NCBI GenBank assembly: GCA_017459805.1
Contig: JAFUCE010000012.1
Location: 1 to 38,819 of the forward strand
Source of the DNA: Eggerthellaceae bacterium
Lineage (GTDB): Bacteria; Actinomycetota; Coriobacteriia; Coriobacteriales; Eggerthellaceae
Length of the DNA: 38,819 bases
Direction: 5' to 3'
Under the pieces are notes generated by a model, which was given only the letters and a program-made list of their open reading frames with translations, made no database searches and was not told the origin of the DNA. Below, in pieces: positions 7,883 to 17,700 of the stretch (position 1 is its first letter; each line of letters opens with the position of its first letter). Made by a program: the position numbers and the translations under genes.

Positions 7883-8668
7883 CTAACGTTCTTGTTGTTT
7901 GCGGAAGGGCAAGAAGAAAAGTGTTACAAGCACAACGACAAGAACAGCAAGAATGCCCAGATACACGTACCACTGCCAAAGCTCCGTCAGCTGGATACCA
8001 ATGGGAGTACGGTAGGTAAAGAAGAAATTCGGCGTATTCTCCACGCTCAAAAGCTCATTGCCCTGATACGTCACGTAAGCGAAAGCGGAATTAGTATAGA
8101 TTGACAGTATTCCCAAGGCTCCCAAAATGGCTAAGGTGGAATACACGTGCGAAAAACGCAGCTTCACTTCCCCGCTCATAGCGATATAGCAGCCCAGGAC
8201 AATAAGCATGGAATGGTAGATGAAGAACTGGTAGGCAATCGGATGTCTGAAAGCTTCACTTACCGGAATAGTGGTAGAAAAGATAGACGGCAGCAGAATG
8301 GCAGAAAAGGCACCGACAATGCAGGTTGGATACATAAAAGCGAGTATGGTTTCGCGCAGGCGCGAGTCCTTGGCAAGACGCGTGAAGAAGATAAAGAAGA
8401 TCTGAATTGAGCAGAGGTGCAGAGGCAGGTGGCGCCATTCGATAAAAAGATGCAGCGTGCTCCCGTCGGCAGAAGGCACCATCTGGGTGTAGGTAAGCAG
8501 CTTCATTACTTCAGAAACCGCAGCAATGACGCAGCAGACTGTCAGCACCTGGCGCAAACTTGGTCTGCGCGTTTTCAGCACATACAGCGCCCCAACGATA
8601 CCCGCAATACAAATCGCAAACCAAACGATATGCTGAACGCTAAACATGTACTCCTCTTCTGCGCGCAT
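7883..8668 (-). CDS. YwaF-like (TIGR02206) multi-pass membrane protein
   Basis: A 261-aa protein with about seven hydrophobic segments spaced through its length. The second-third helix region carries WRHLPLHLCSIQ (about residues 78-89), a conserved signature of the YwaF/TMEM164-like family, whose biochemical role is not established. Length matches the family (about 230-260 aa). The start at 8668 has AGGA 5 nt upstream; an alternative ATG at 8647 follows GAGGAG by only 3 nt, and starting there would remove seven residues. It is transcribed alone, divergent from the diguanylate cyclase, and converges on the 7.7-7.9 kb dyad spacer. Confidence 0.82.
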   Translation of the reverse strand: MRAEEEYMFSVQHIVWFAICIAGIVGALYVLKTRRPSLRQVLTVCCVIAAVSEVMKLLTYTQMVPSADGSTLHLFIEWRHLPLHLCSIQIFFIFFTRLAKDSRLRETILAFMYPTCIVGAFSAILLPSIFSTTIPVSEAFRHPIAYQFFIYHSMLIVLGCYIAMSGEVKLRFSHVYSTLAILGALGILSIYTNSAFAYVTYQGNELLSVENTPNFFFTYRTPIGIQLTELWQWYVYLGILAVLVVVLVTLFFLPFRKQQER

Positions 8669-8703
8669 AGCATTCCTGGAAACCCCACGTATGCGGCATA
8701 TAC

Positions 8704-8732
8704 TTTATCCGTGACGCATAATCGGCTTTCAA
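8704..8732 (-). promoter_or_regulatory. Candidate promoter of the YwaF-like gene
   Basis: Reading the minus strand, TTGAAA (8732-8727) and GATAAA (8709-8704) are separated by exactly 17 bp, matching the consensus in 5 and 4 of 6 positions. It lies 36 bp upstream of the preferred start. Confidence 0.4.
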
Positions 8733-8846
8733 ACTATTTTTCGGAGAATATTGTAGCCTTTTGTCAAAAAACCGAATGCCCACATTAATATCACGCACGG
8801 ATTTGGGTTCACCGTAGTGTCATTTATCTGCTAATATATGCATGGC

Positions 8847-8884
8847 AAAAGCACCGTAGGCAAACACGCAGCAGTGCTTTTTTC
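8847..8884 (+). terminator. Hairpin with U-tract at the start of the diguanylate cyclase leader
   Basis: AAAAGCAC at 8847-8854 pairs perfectly with GTGCTTTT at 8874-8881 around a 19-nt loop, followed by further T residues. This is the form of an intrinsic terminator, but it lies upstream of the coding start at 8924, not downstream of a gene. A TAATAT at 8832-8837 could be the -10 of the same transcript, which would put the hairpin at its 5' end. The octamer CACCGTAG occurs at 8810-8817 and again in the hairpin at 8852-8859. Confidence 0.5.
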
Positions 8885-8923
8885 ATCTGTATTAACGTAG
8901 TGGCATATGCAAGGTAGGCGGAC

Positions 8924-10075
8924 TTGGACTATCGGATCATATACGTGGGTGCGCAAGCTGTCTATGGCATCTTGTTCTTGACGCTGTTTATGCTTCGTCG
9001 CATTAATGAACGCGTGGGCCGTCCGGATAAGCTGGACGCCCTATATGCGCTCTTCATACTCACTATTGTCCTTGACGCCATTTGGATGTATATCGATGGC
9101 ATCCCGAGCTTGCGTGCGGCAAACATCATTCTTGAAGTGGTCGACATATCAGCCGTGGCCCTTGCCAGCTACCTGTGGTTCCTCTATATGCTCGACTTTC
9201 TGCCTGTTAAGGAAACGGCTCTTTACAAACATCGGTTCTTGCTGAGCATCCCTATGTATACCCAGCTCTTGCTTATTGTTACCTCCGTCTGGACGGGCTT
9301 GATTTTCACCGTGGATGAAGGAGGCACCTATATTCGCGGGCCCATACACACCTACATTGTTGTTGTGAACTATTTATATATGCTGCTTGGCTCCTTTGCT
9401 GCCCTACGGTCGAGGCGCGAAGCCCTGCTTACCATGGACAGGAATCGGTATACCGCAGCGGCACTCTTCCCCATTCCCGTTCTTCTTTTCTCGCTTACGC
9501 AGATGATGCTGCCGCCCGGTTTCCCGGGCATCCAGGGCGGGGTGCTTGTGAGCCTGCTCGTTCTTTACGGCATTTTGCAAAATACCCGCGTTACCCAAGA
9601 CCACCTTACGGGACTGCCCAACCGCTTTGCCTTCGAGCAAGACCTGTTGGGGCGCATTCGACGCCAGCAGGCAGGTGCTGAAACGCGGCTTTTCCTTTTG
9701 GAAGGCGACCTCGACAAGTTTAAGCATATTAACGACACCCACGGCCACCCTGTGGGGGACCTTGCGCTGAGTGAAGGCGCACAGGCCCTTAACCAGGTGT
9801 TTTCCGACCGCGGGGCTGCAGTATTTCGCACGGGCGGCGACGAATTCATGATGATTGCTGAATCTGAGGAAGGCATCGACCTTGACGCCTTGCAAAAAGC
9901 GCTTAACGAAAAGCTTAAAGAAGTCGCGGCTTCGCATGGTATTGAGCTTTCGATGACGCTTGGCATGAAAGAATACGATGGGAAGATGAGCCTTCGCGAA
10001 TTCATAGCTGAAGTTGACCAGCAGCTCTATGCTGCCAAGGATGTCGAACCGCAGGCCAGCGCTACGGTCGCGTAA
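8924..10075 (+). CDS. Membrane diguanylate cyclase (GGDEF)
   Basis: A 383-aa protein starting at TTG 8924, with AAGG about 10 nt upstream. Six to seven hydrophobic segments cover residues 1-220. The cytoplasmic GGDEF domain runs from about 222 to 372: DHLTGLPNR at 226-234 and GDLDKFKHINDTHGHPVGD at 261-279 are the conserved cyclase motifs, and TGGDEF (GGDEF at 304-308) is the intact active site. The enzyme should make c-di-GMP from two GTP. The product-inhibition I-site (RxxD five residues before GGDEF) is absent: positions 295-298 read DRGA, so feedback inhibition is not expected. The membrane part has no named sensor domain that I recognise. It ends 12 bp before the stop of the convergent reductase gene. 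Confidence 0.9.
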   Translation: MDYRIIYVGAQAVYGILFLTLFMLRRINERVGRPDKLDALYALFILTIVLDAIWMYIDGIPSLRAANIILEVVDISAVALASYLWFLYMLDFLPVKETALYKHRFLLSIPMYTQLLLIVTSVWTGLIFTVDEGGTYIRGPIHTYIVVVNYLYMLLGSFAALRSRREALLTMDRNRYTAAALFPIPVLLFSLTQMMLPPGFPGIQGGVLVSLLVLYGILQNTRVTQDHLTGLPNRFAFEQDLLGRIRRQQAGAETRLFLLEGDLDKFKHINDTHGHPVGDLALSEGAQALNQVFSDRGAAVFRTGGDEFMMIAESEEGIDLDALQKALNEKLKEVAASHGIELSMTLGMKEYDGKMSLREFIAEVDQQLYAAKDVEPQASATVA

Positions 10076-10087
10076 TCAACAAAACCC

Positions 10088-11263
10088 TTAACGCCCCATG
10101 ACCTTACGGGCAACCGCAAGGCCTACGCGGTACGGCGCAGGACGCAATTCGCGGTCAGCCTGCTTGAGCAAATCGCGAATGGGAAGATGCTGCGGGCAGT
10201 GCGCTTCGCAGGCACCGCATTCAGTGCAAAGTGAAGCAAAGCCAGGCCTCTTTTGCAGCCCAACGTTGCGCGCAAATTCAAAGCGTGCCCCATGTTTTGA
10301 ATACAAGGAACTAAGGTTGTAGTAGTGAAAGTTGCCCGGAATGTCCACGCCGGCAGGACAGGGCATGCAGTAACGACAGCCTGTGCAGGCCACTTTTTCA
10401 TGTTCGCGAATAAGCTGCTTAATGCGTTCAACCAGCACGAAATCGGCTTCCGTAAAATGCCCCGCCGTAGCACTGCTCGCAATGCGTGCGTTTTCTTCAA
10501 CCATCTCGAGCGAATTCATGCCCGAAAGCACGCAAGTCACCTCGGGCTGGTCCCACAGCCAACGAAGGCCCAGTTCAGCGGCCGTCCACCCCGTTCCGCT
10601 GGCAGAAAGTATGTCGCGGGCATCCGCTGGTAGTTCCACCAGCTTGCCACCGCGCAAGGGCTCCATGACCACGACGGGTATGCCACGCTGTGCCGCCGCG
10701 GCAAGGCCCACGCGTCCCGCCTGGCTGTGTTCGTCCAGGTAGTTGTACTGAATTTGGCAGAAATCCCAATCGTAGGCTTCAAGAATGGGCAGGAATGCGT
10801 CGGAGTTGCCGTGGTAGGAAAAACCGATGTTGCGGATGCTGCCATCCGCTTTGCGCGCCGCAATCCATTCTTCGATTCCAAAACTCTGCAGGCGCTGCCA
10901 TTCCAGCATGTCGGTAAACATGTGCATGAGGTAGTAATCCACGTAGTCGGTGCGCAAGCGCGTCAGCTGTTCGCGGAACGTTTTGTCGATGGCCGCGGCG
11001 TAACGTAAGGTGTATTGCGGAAGCTTGGTGGCCACCAGCACCTGGCTGCGGCATTTGTTTTGGTCGAGTGCACGCCCTAAAAACTCTTCGCTTCCTGGAT
11101 AGATATAAGCCGTGTCGAAGTAGTTCACGCCCAGCTCTATCGCGCGCAGTATTTCGCGTTCGGACTTTTCATAGTCGATGCCGCCGCCCTTGCGCGAGAA
11201 GCGCATGCAACCATAGCCCAGCTGGGAAATATCCTGTCCGTATTTGTCTTTGCGATACAGCAT
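10088..11263 (-). CDS. Aldo/keto reductase with C-terminal 4Fe-4S ferredoxin domain
   Basis: A 391-aa protein from ATG 11263; starting there gives the family's usual MLYRKDKYGQDISQLGYGCM opening. An in-frame ATG at 11293 would add ten residues, but it overlaps a TATAAT box and has no ribosome-binding site. Residues 1-280 form an aldo/keto reductase barrel with the catalytic tetrad Asp50 and Tyr55 (DTAYIY), Lys80 (ATK) and His114 (LMH). The C-terminal part has two cysteine clusters: CTGCRYCMPCP (Cys293, 296, 299, 302) and CTECGACEAHCP (Cys346, 349, 352, 356), each suited to a 4Fe-4S centre. This is the COG1453-type reductase of anaerobes; the substrate is unknown and the clusters suggest electron transfer from ferredoxin-like donors. 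Confidence 0.9.
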   Translation of the reverse strand: MLYRKDKYGQDISQLGYGCMRFSRKGGGIDYEKSEREILRAIELGVNYFDTAYIYPGSEEFLGRALDQNKCRSQVLVATKLPQYTLRYAAAIDKTFREQLTRLRTDYVDYYLMHMFTDMLEWQRLQSFGIEEWIAARKADGSIRNIGFSYHGNSDAFLPILEAYDWDFCQIQYNYLDEHSQAGRVGLAAAAQRGIPVVVMEPLRGGKLVELPADARDILSASGTGWTAAELGLRWLWDQPEVTCVLSGMNSLEMVEENARIASSATAGHFTEADFVLVERIKQLIREHEKVACTGCRYCMPCPAGVDIPGNFHYYNLSSLYSKHGARFEFARNVGLQKRPGFASLCTECGACEAHCPQHLPIRDLLKQADRELRPAPYRVGLAVARKVMGR

Positions 11264-11291
11264 TGTTGTGGCTTCGTTTCTCGTCGATGCC

Positions 11292-11332
11292 ATTATAGCA
11301 ACGGACCGCCCCAGGAGGGTGATGGGCGGTCC
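11292..11332 (-). promoter_or_regulatory. Promoter -10 box and adjacent perfect dyad before the aldo/keto reductase
   Basis: On the minus strand, TATAAT lies at 11297-11292, about 29 bp before the preferred start. Immediately upstream is a perfect 9-bp inverted repeat, GGACCGCCC at 11303-11311 and GGGCGGTCC at 11324-11332, with a 12-nt loop. It has no T-tract, so it is either the terminator hairpin of the upstream flavoprotein/giant-gene transcript or an operator covering the -35 region of the reductase promoter. No clear -35 hexamer is visible. The 11333-11456 interval holds nothing else I can support. Confidence 0.45.
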
Positions 11333-11456
11333 ATTGTGATAGTTCGTCGAGCGCGCAGGTGCACTCGATTACATGTAGGTGCGCTCAAGCGCGTGTGCGT
11401 GCCCCTCCGTATTCAAACGCCTGGGCGTGCTCGTACGCGTTGCGCGCGTCTTACGA

Positions 11457-11741
11457 CTAGGCTTCGAAAAGCTGTTCGGCCACCAGGCGTCCGCCCGTAG
11501 CGCACCAGCCCTGCTGCGAACCAGCCATGATGCCTACGTCGTAGCCAGCGCCGCAATAGGTGTTGTTGTCGCCACCAATGGCGTACAGGCCAGGAATAAC
11601 CTCGCCGCCCGCCTTCAAGACCTGGAACTGCTCGTTGCTGCGCACGCCACCAACGGTTGCGAACATGGCAGGCTGGTTAAGCACGCCGTAGAACGGTGCA
11701 GTCTGAACCGGAACGAGCGCTTCTGCGGGGTACCCAGAGTA
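11457..11741 (-). pseudogene. C-terminal remnant of a FAD-dependent fumarate-reductase-like flavoprotein
   Basis: The minus-strand frame ending at TAG (11459-11457) reads about 95 codons of clear flavoprotein sequence: YPAEALVPVQTAPFYGV, FATVGGVRSNEQFQVL, GEVIPGLYAIGGDN and the final GYDVGIMAGSQQGW. These are the C-terminal motifs of the FAD_binding_2/flavocytochrome c family, where TAPFY and the TxGG segment close the substrate/FAD region. Upstream of about 11741 the homology stops and the DNA becomes the 3' end of the giant surface-protein gene in a different frame. The dinucleotide-fold half and most of the enzyme are missing, so it cannot be active. A GTG at 11684 could start translation of a 75-residue scrap. 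It overlaps the giant CDS by about 65 bp out of frame. Confidence 0.8.
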
Positions 11742-14700
11742 TGCGGCGGCGGGCTGCCAGCATGGATGACAGCCCTACCATCGCTACTACCGCCAGAGGA
11801 GCAAGCGGTGCTTCATCGCTTGTCTTGGGCGTTCCCTTAACAGGCGTACCCGAAGACGATGTTCCCGTCGGCACCGGCGTCACCTTCGAAGGTGTCGGGG
11901 TCGACTGCGGGTTGGCGCAGTCAGATGCGTACTGAGCTACGTAGCCAAGAATGTTGCCGTTTTCGTCCTTGATTTCAGCCCAGCCGATGAAGCTGAGGCC
12001 GTCATGCGAAGGCGTGAATTCGGTCTCGGAGTACGAAGCGTCCTGGCCGTCATAGTAGAACGGCGTGACGGCAGGCTTCTCGTTGTACTTAGCAACCAGG
12101 ACCCAGTCGCCGAACTCGTCTTGGTTCAGAGCCCAGCCCACGAATTCGTAGCCGTCGTGCGACGGATTACCGGGCGCATCGGTCTGGCCGTTGGCCGCAG
12201 CATCGGCAGCTTCCTGGTTTCCATACTTCAGTGCAGACAGAATCATGGAGCCGTCAGCAGCCTTCGGGTCGATATACGTTACCTTGGGCAGCGCGTTCTC
12301 TTCGTCCTTAATCCACTGAGCCTGGTAGGTGACGTTGCCGTTTTCGTCAACCACGCGCGTCCAGCCCGCGAAGGTATAACCATCACGCGTCGGATTCGCG
12401 GGCGGTTCAGGTTCGGCGCTGCCATTATCGATGACTTCAATCAGATACTCCTCGCCCGTTACGGGGTCGACATACTTGATGGTCTTCTTGCCAATCTCGT
12501 TCCACTGGGCTTCGTAGGTCACGTTGCCGTCGTCATCCACCACGCGCTTCCAACCGGCGAAGGTGTAGCCATCGCGCGTCGGATTAGCGGGCTGATCAGG
12601 CTCTTTGCCGCCCTTTTCGATAACCGTCTTCTCAACATACACCTTGCCCGTTGCGGGGTCGACGTACTCGACCGTAATGCAGTTAAGCTTGTTCGTTACC
12701 GTAATGCTGAGTTCGCTTTCATCCGTGCTGTACACGCCGTCGGAATAGCTTGTGGTATAGCCATCCACCTTATCTTCCTCAACCGTATACTCGACTGCCT
12801 TGCCGTTGACAACCGTGGGTAGATTCGACCACGTAACGGTCAGGGCCTCACCGGTGGCATCAGCTTTGATGGTCCTGTCGTTGCTTGCGTCCATGCGCTT
12901 GCGGGCGCCATCAACCATCTGAACCAGATGCAAGGTTACATCGTCACGGAGGTCGAGGGCGTCGTCCTTGTCGTCCCACACCTTGGTGGCTTTCACCGTG
13001 ATAGACTTACCTGCCTCATGTGAGTTGAAGATTTTTATCTCGAACGTATCTTGACCCTCATAACCTTCGGTGTAACCGCTTACTTCGTCTTCGGTAACTG
13101 TGTACTTCGCAGGAGCACCCGCGGTATTCGCCGGCACCGTGTAGGTCTTGGTCCACTTGTCATCATCAGAGCCTCTATCGGCTTCTGTCAAGACGTCTTC
13201 AATCGTGAAGCCGTTGTCGCCCGTGATGGTGATGTTGATATGGTCGGGGCGAATGCCATCTTTATTGCTTTCGTCGTTCCAATTCTTGGTCACCGTAAGC
13301 ACAGCGGTGTCTTGCGTGCGCTTATTGATAGCCTTGAATTCGCCTGCTCCTGTGGACTCGATGATAGGTGCATCGTATCCAAGCTTCTGCAGGTTCAGGG
13401 CGTCGTCGACGGCTTCATAGACCTCCTTGACGAAGTAGATAACAGGCACTTCCTTCGTCGGTTGGACAGTTTCGTCTTCCTCTACCGCAACCTGGGTTTC
13501 TTCGTAGTCGGCCTTGGTCTTGGCACCAGCCGCAGGCAGGTTGTTGTAGTCGACAACGCTCATCGTTTCGTCAGAACCGATCTTCTTGTAGCCTGTCGTC
13601 TCTTCAACGGCTTCGTAATTTGCCCGATCATCTGGGCTTAAGCCATTGTAGTCGTTAACGGAAATGGTGTCCGTGCCGCCAATTACCTTATAGCCCGTTA
13701 CCTCAATGACCGCTTCATAGTCGGCCTGAGTTGCTGCACCAGCATCTGGAAGAGCGTTGTATTCTTCGACCGTGATGATGTCGTCCGCATCATTGATGTT
13801 TTGGTACTTCAGCTCGACACGTTCCTCGGTTGAAGCATCGCCGTCGTCCACCTCTTTAGTTGCCGGCAAGTTGGACCATCTGGCCGTTGCCGAACCGTCG
13901 GCGGCCACATCAATGGTCTGGCTTGCATCGTCGCGTGTAGAGAGCGCTGCTTCTTCGTCGCCAATCTTCTCCCACAGTTCATAGGTAACAGATGCGGGGC
14001 GTTTGCCGTCGACATTATCGTTGTCCTGCCATTCCTTGCTTACGCTGACTTCAGTGGTCGGTTCCGCGAAAGTATTGGTTACCGTGAAGCCATTTTCGGC
14101 GTCTCCGCTGACGCCTGAGGTATATCCGAATACCGCTTCTTCGACAACTTCCCAGCTCAGGTCGGTGTTGCTGTAATGGCGCTTCGGCACATTCCATTCA
14201 ACCGTGGCACCGCTGTTCTTTTCAATCTTCTTGGTGCCCGCATCGTAGACAATCAGGCCATCGGCGTTCTTACCATACAGGTGCAAAATGACATCGGTGC
14301 GCAAGCCTAAGGCGTCATCGTTGTCGCCCGCCCAGGCCTTGGTGGCTGTAATGGTCATGGCGTCAGCCTTGTGCGTGTTCGTAATGACATACGGATCATC
14401 TGGAGTACCGCTGCCCGTAACATCGCTGGTGTAACCGCTTGGAACAGTTGTCTCTTCCACGCTGTATGTGATAGCTGCACCTGCGGCGGTCTTTGTGGGC
14501 AGGTTCGTCCACGTGGCCGTCCAGTTGTTGGCGGCGCTGAGGCTCTTGGTTTGAACATCTGAGCCACTGGCGTCCTTGCCGTCCCAGCCATTGCTGCCCG
14601 AAAGCCTAACCTCAATGGCGTCTGTGCGCATGCCGTCCTGGTTGTCGGCGTCGTCCCACTGCTTCATGACCGTAATGGTGGTGACATTGCTGGTATTGGT

Positions 14701-17700
14701 GATGGTGAAGCCGTCGGTCATATTGCCCGTAAGTTCTGCACCCCAGGTGCTGCCATCAACTTCGGCAACCGTGTATTGAATCAGAGAGCCGTCGTTTGCG
14801 CCAGTGCCTGCGCTGCCAAGGTTGTACTTCGGCAGGGTGGTCAGGCCGTCGGCATCCTTCTTGAAGGTGTAGGTGTAGGAGCCGCTTGCAGCATCGGCGC
14901 TTGTAATCGTATGCGTTGCAAGAACGTTGTCGCCCAGCTTGAGTTGCACGTCCACGTCGCCCGCAGGAGCACCAATCCACTTCTTGGTTACCATGACCTC
15001 GGTTTCAACCTGATTGATGGTGTTGATGATTTCGCCGCCTGTCTTGGTGAGCGGGTCGGTGCCAGCCTCGGTTGCACCCGTTGCCTTGTAGGTGGTCGTG
15101 TAGCCAGAGATTTCGTTTTCCGTTACGCGGTAGAGGTATTCAACCTTCGGGTCGGCGTCGGCGTCCACGTACTTCGCAAGGCCACGAATCTTCCACGTGC
15201 TGTCGTTGCTACCGCTCCAGTCAATGTGGTAGTCGGCATCCTTGGTCAACGTGGTCCACGTGCTGCCATCAGTCGACTGCTCAACCTTCAGCGTAATTTC
15301 AGCGCTGTTGTTGTGCTCGGTACCTGCTGGATCGACCCAGACCTTGGTACCCGTAATGGTGGTAGCTTCGTAGATATTCAGAAGCGTAGTAAGAGTACCA
15401 GGGATGTTAAACCTTAAGCTGTCGGTTGCATAACCCTTCGGGCCAACCGATGCGGTTAAACCATTGGTCTTGTCGCCATTAACGGTTGTACCGTCCTGCT
15501 TGTAGCCCGTCTGGACAACACGATAGTTAATTGGTTCGCCAACATTGTCATAGGCGGGCAAATCTACGAAGGTGCCATCGAACCAGTTGTCCTTGTCTGG
15601 TTCACCAGCGTCGCTTTCTACTGTGTTGTCTTCCTGAGTAAGCGTTGCGCTCCAGGACTTAGTGCTGTCGCTTGGGTCGACTACGTCTTGCCACTTCGTA
15701 GAAACCGTAACGATGCCCCTATCTATGGCGTTCTTCACATCCAACAGGCTAGCTGGCGTGGTGCCGTCGCCCATGGCATTGCGCAGGTCATCCAGGGTGG
15801 TGTAGTCGGTGTCATTGTAGGTGTACTTGTCTACAACCTCCTGCTGCAGCGTGACCGTAACCTCGGTCGGGCGAGCCGTGCCCTTACTATTATTAGTATG
15901 GTCTGGGTCGCCACTTTCGCCGCTACCCACCGTGTCGTCAATTTCTGTGTCGTTTATCCAAGTGACGCGCACAGGCATGTTAACCGTAGACTGAATGGTG
16001 GTATTCACGAACGGAATGACCTTGTTCACGGTATCCACGGGCTTGGGGGCGCCCTCTTCTGCCGTAGCGGACCAGGAGGCCTCCAGATGGTCGACCGTCT
16101 CGTCATAGTCCGTATTTGGGTCGTCCTGATCAACGGCTTCGACATAGGTGACCGTCAGGGTAACCGTGCGCTCCCACTCGTCGTAGGGGTCGATTGTTAC
16201 GTCGTAGGGGTTCAGCTCGGTGAGCTTAAACGTATAGACGCCAGGTTCATCAACCAGGAGGCCCGGGAACGTCACGTTGCCGTCGGCGTCGTTAGCAGCC
16301 AATGCTACAACATTAGTTGCGTCCTTAGCGTTGGGCACATCGCTTGCTGCAGGCTGGCCTTCCAGCTTGAAGACGAACTCGTCGGGTTCGGGCGTGCGAC
16401 CCTGGTTGTCAAGGTCGAGAATATCCTTGTGCACCTGGTAGTCGTCCGTGAGGCTAGAGGTAAGCACGTCGGGAGCATAACTGTTCTCGAACGTGGGCAG
16501 CGTATCGGGGTCGTCCCAATCGACGTCTTCCCCATCGAGCTTCCAGGCAACCTCGAGGTGCTCCTCGACGGCGTCCGCGGACTCGTCGACGTCCAAAGTA
16601 GCCGGGTCGTCTGCGACTGCATCGGAGGCCTCGACGTAGGTGAGCGTTGCAGTGAGCGTCTTAGGCGCCAGATCGTAGACCACGCCAGGAGCACTGCCTG
16701 CCTTCTCGTAGATCAGGTACTCGTAGGTGCGCGAATCGGCGTACGTGCCGTCAAGCTTCTTCAGGTCGTCGAGCGTGAAGCTAAGCAACTTATCTGTGTC
16801 TGTAAATGTAACAACTTCGGTTGCTTTCTTGGTGTTGCTGTCAAGTGAAGCACCAGTGGTCACGCCATTCAGTGTGATGGTCTTGTCTAGACCTGTCTTT
16901 GCGTTGTCCTTCGGGCCGCCAAACAGGGCGAAATCGAACTTATACGTGCCGTCGATCGCATGGCCAGATAGTTCCTTCTTGACCTTAACCGTTTCGGAAA
17001 CCTTCAAGTTCTTATACTCGTTGTTGAATTCAGCGCTATCCGTAGGCTCACTAAGTGCCTCGTCGTTCTTGGCTACAACATTCCAGGCAACTTCCCATTC
17101 GCCCTTCGGGTCAGCGTCGTCGGTGACGTTGGCGAGCAGGACGTAAGTGGTGGGGTCGTAGGTAACGCCAGGGGCACTGCCCTTCTTCTCGGCCAGCTTG
17201 AAGGTGTACTTGCCAAGTTCAGCAAAGGCTGCGTCTGCGAAGTATACGTCGCCAGAGTCGATGCGTGAAGCTTCCCAACTAGACATGACTTCCGTGGCGT
17301 CTACAGTACTGCCATAGCTATCCTCCGGCAGACCGGTGAGCGTGAATTCAAATTCGTCGCCCTTCTTGGCTTCATCGATAACCTTGGTCGTCGCATTGCC
17401 ATAGACGTTTTCTTCACTTGCGTCTTTGTAGACCTTAGTAATGGTTACGCCGTCATCCGTCGGGCTGGAGCTTACCGCACCGTATTTGTTGGTGATGTTG
17501 CCATTCACGATACCGGCAGTCGTATTGGTATAAGTCGCGCCGTAACCTTCGACGCCAGCCTCCTCCACCATGTAGGTGTATTCGTAACCATTGGCGTCGT
17601 ACTTGTCGTAAGCGCCCGGAGTAAATTCCTGCGTAGCGTCATCGTAGGTACCGAACTGGTAGGTGGCATTGCCAGTCTCTTCGTTCCAGCTACCTTCGAC

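Noticed and set aside
8790-8884. A c-di-GMP (GEMM) riboswitch upstream of the diguanylate cyclase
   Set aside because: There are fragments reminiscent of the consensus (CACGCAC, GGCAAAC), but they are in the wrong order and spacing, and the paired P1 and tetraloop receptor parts cannot be found.
11379-11840. A 153-codon + strand frame over the flavoprotein remnant
   Set aside because: The minus-strand frame has clear flavoprotein motifs; this one has none.
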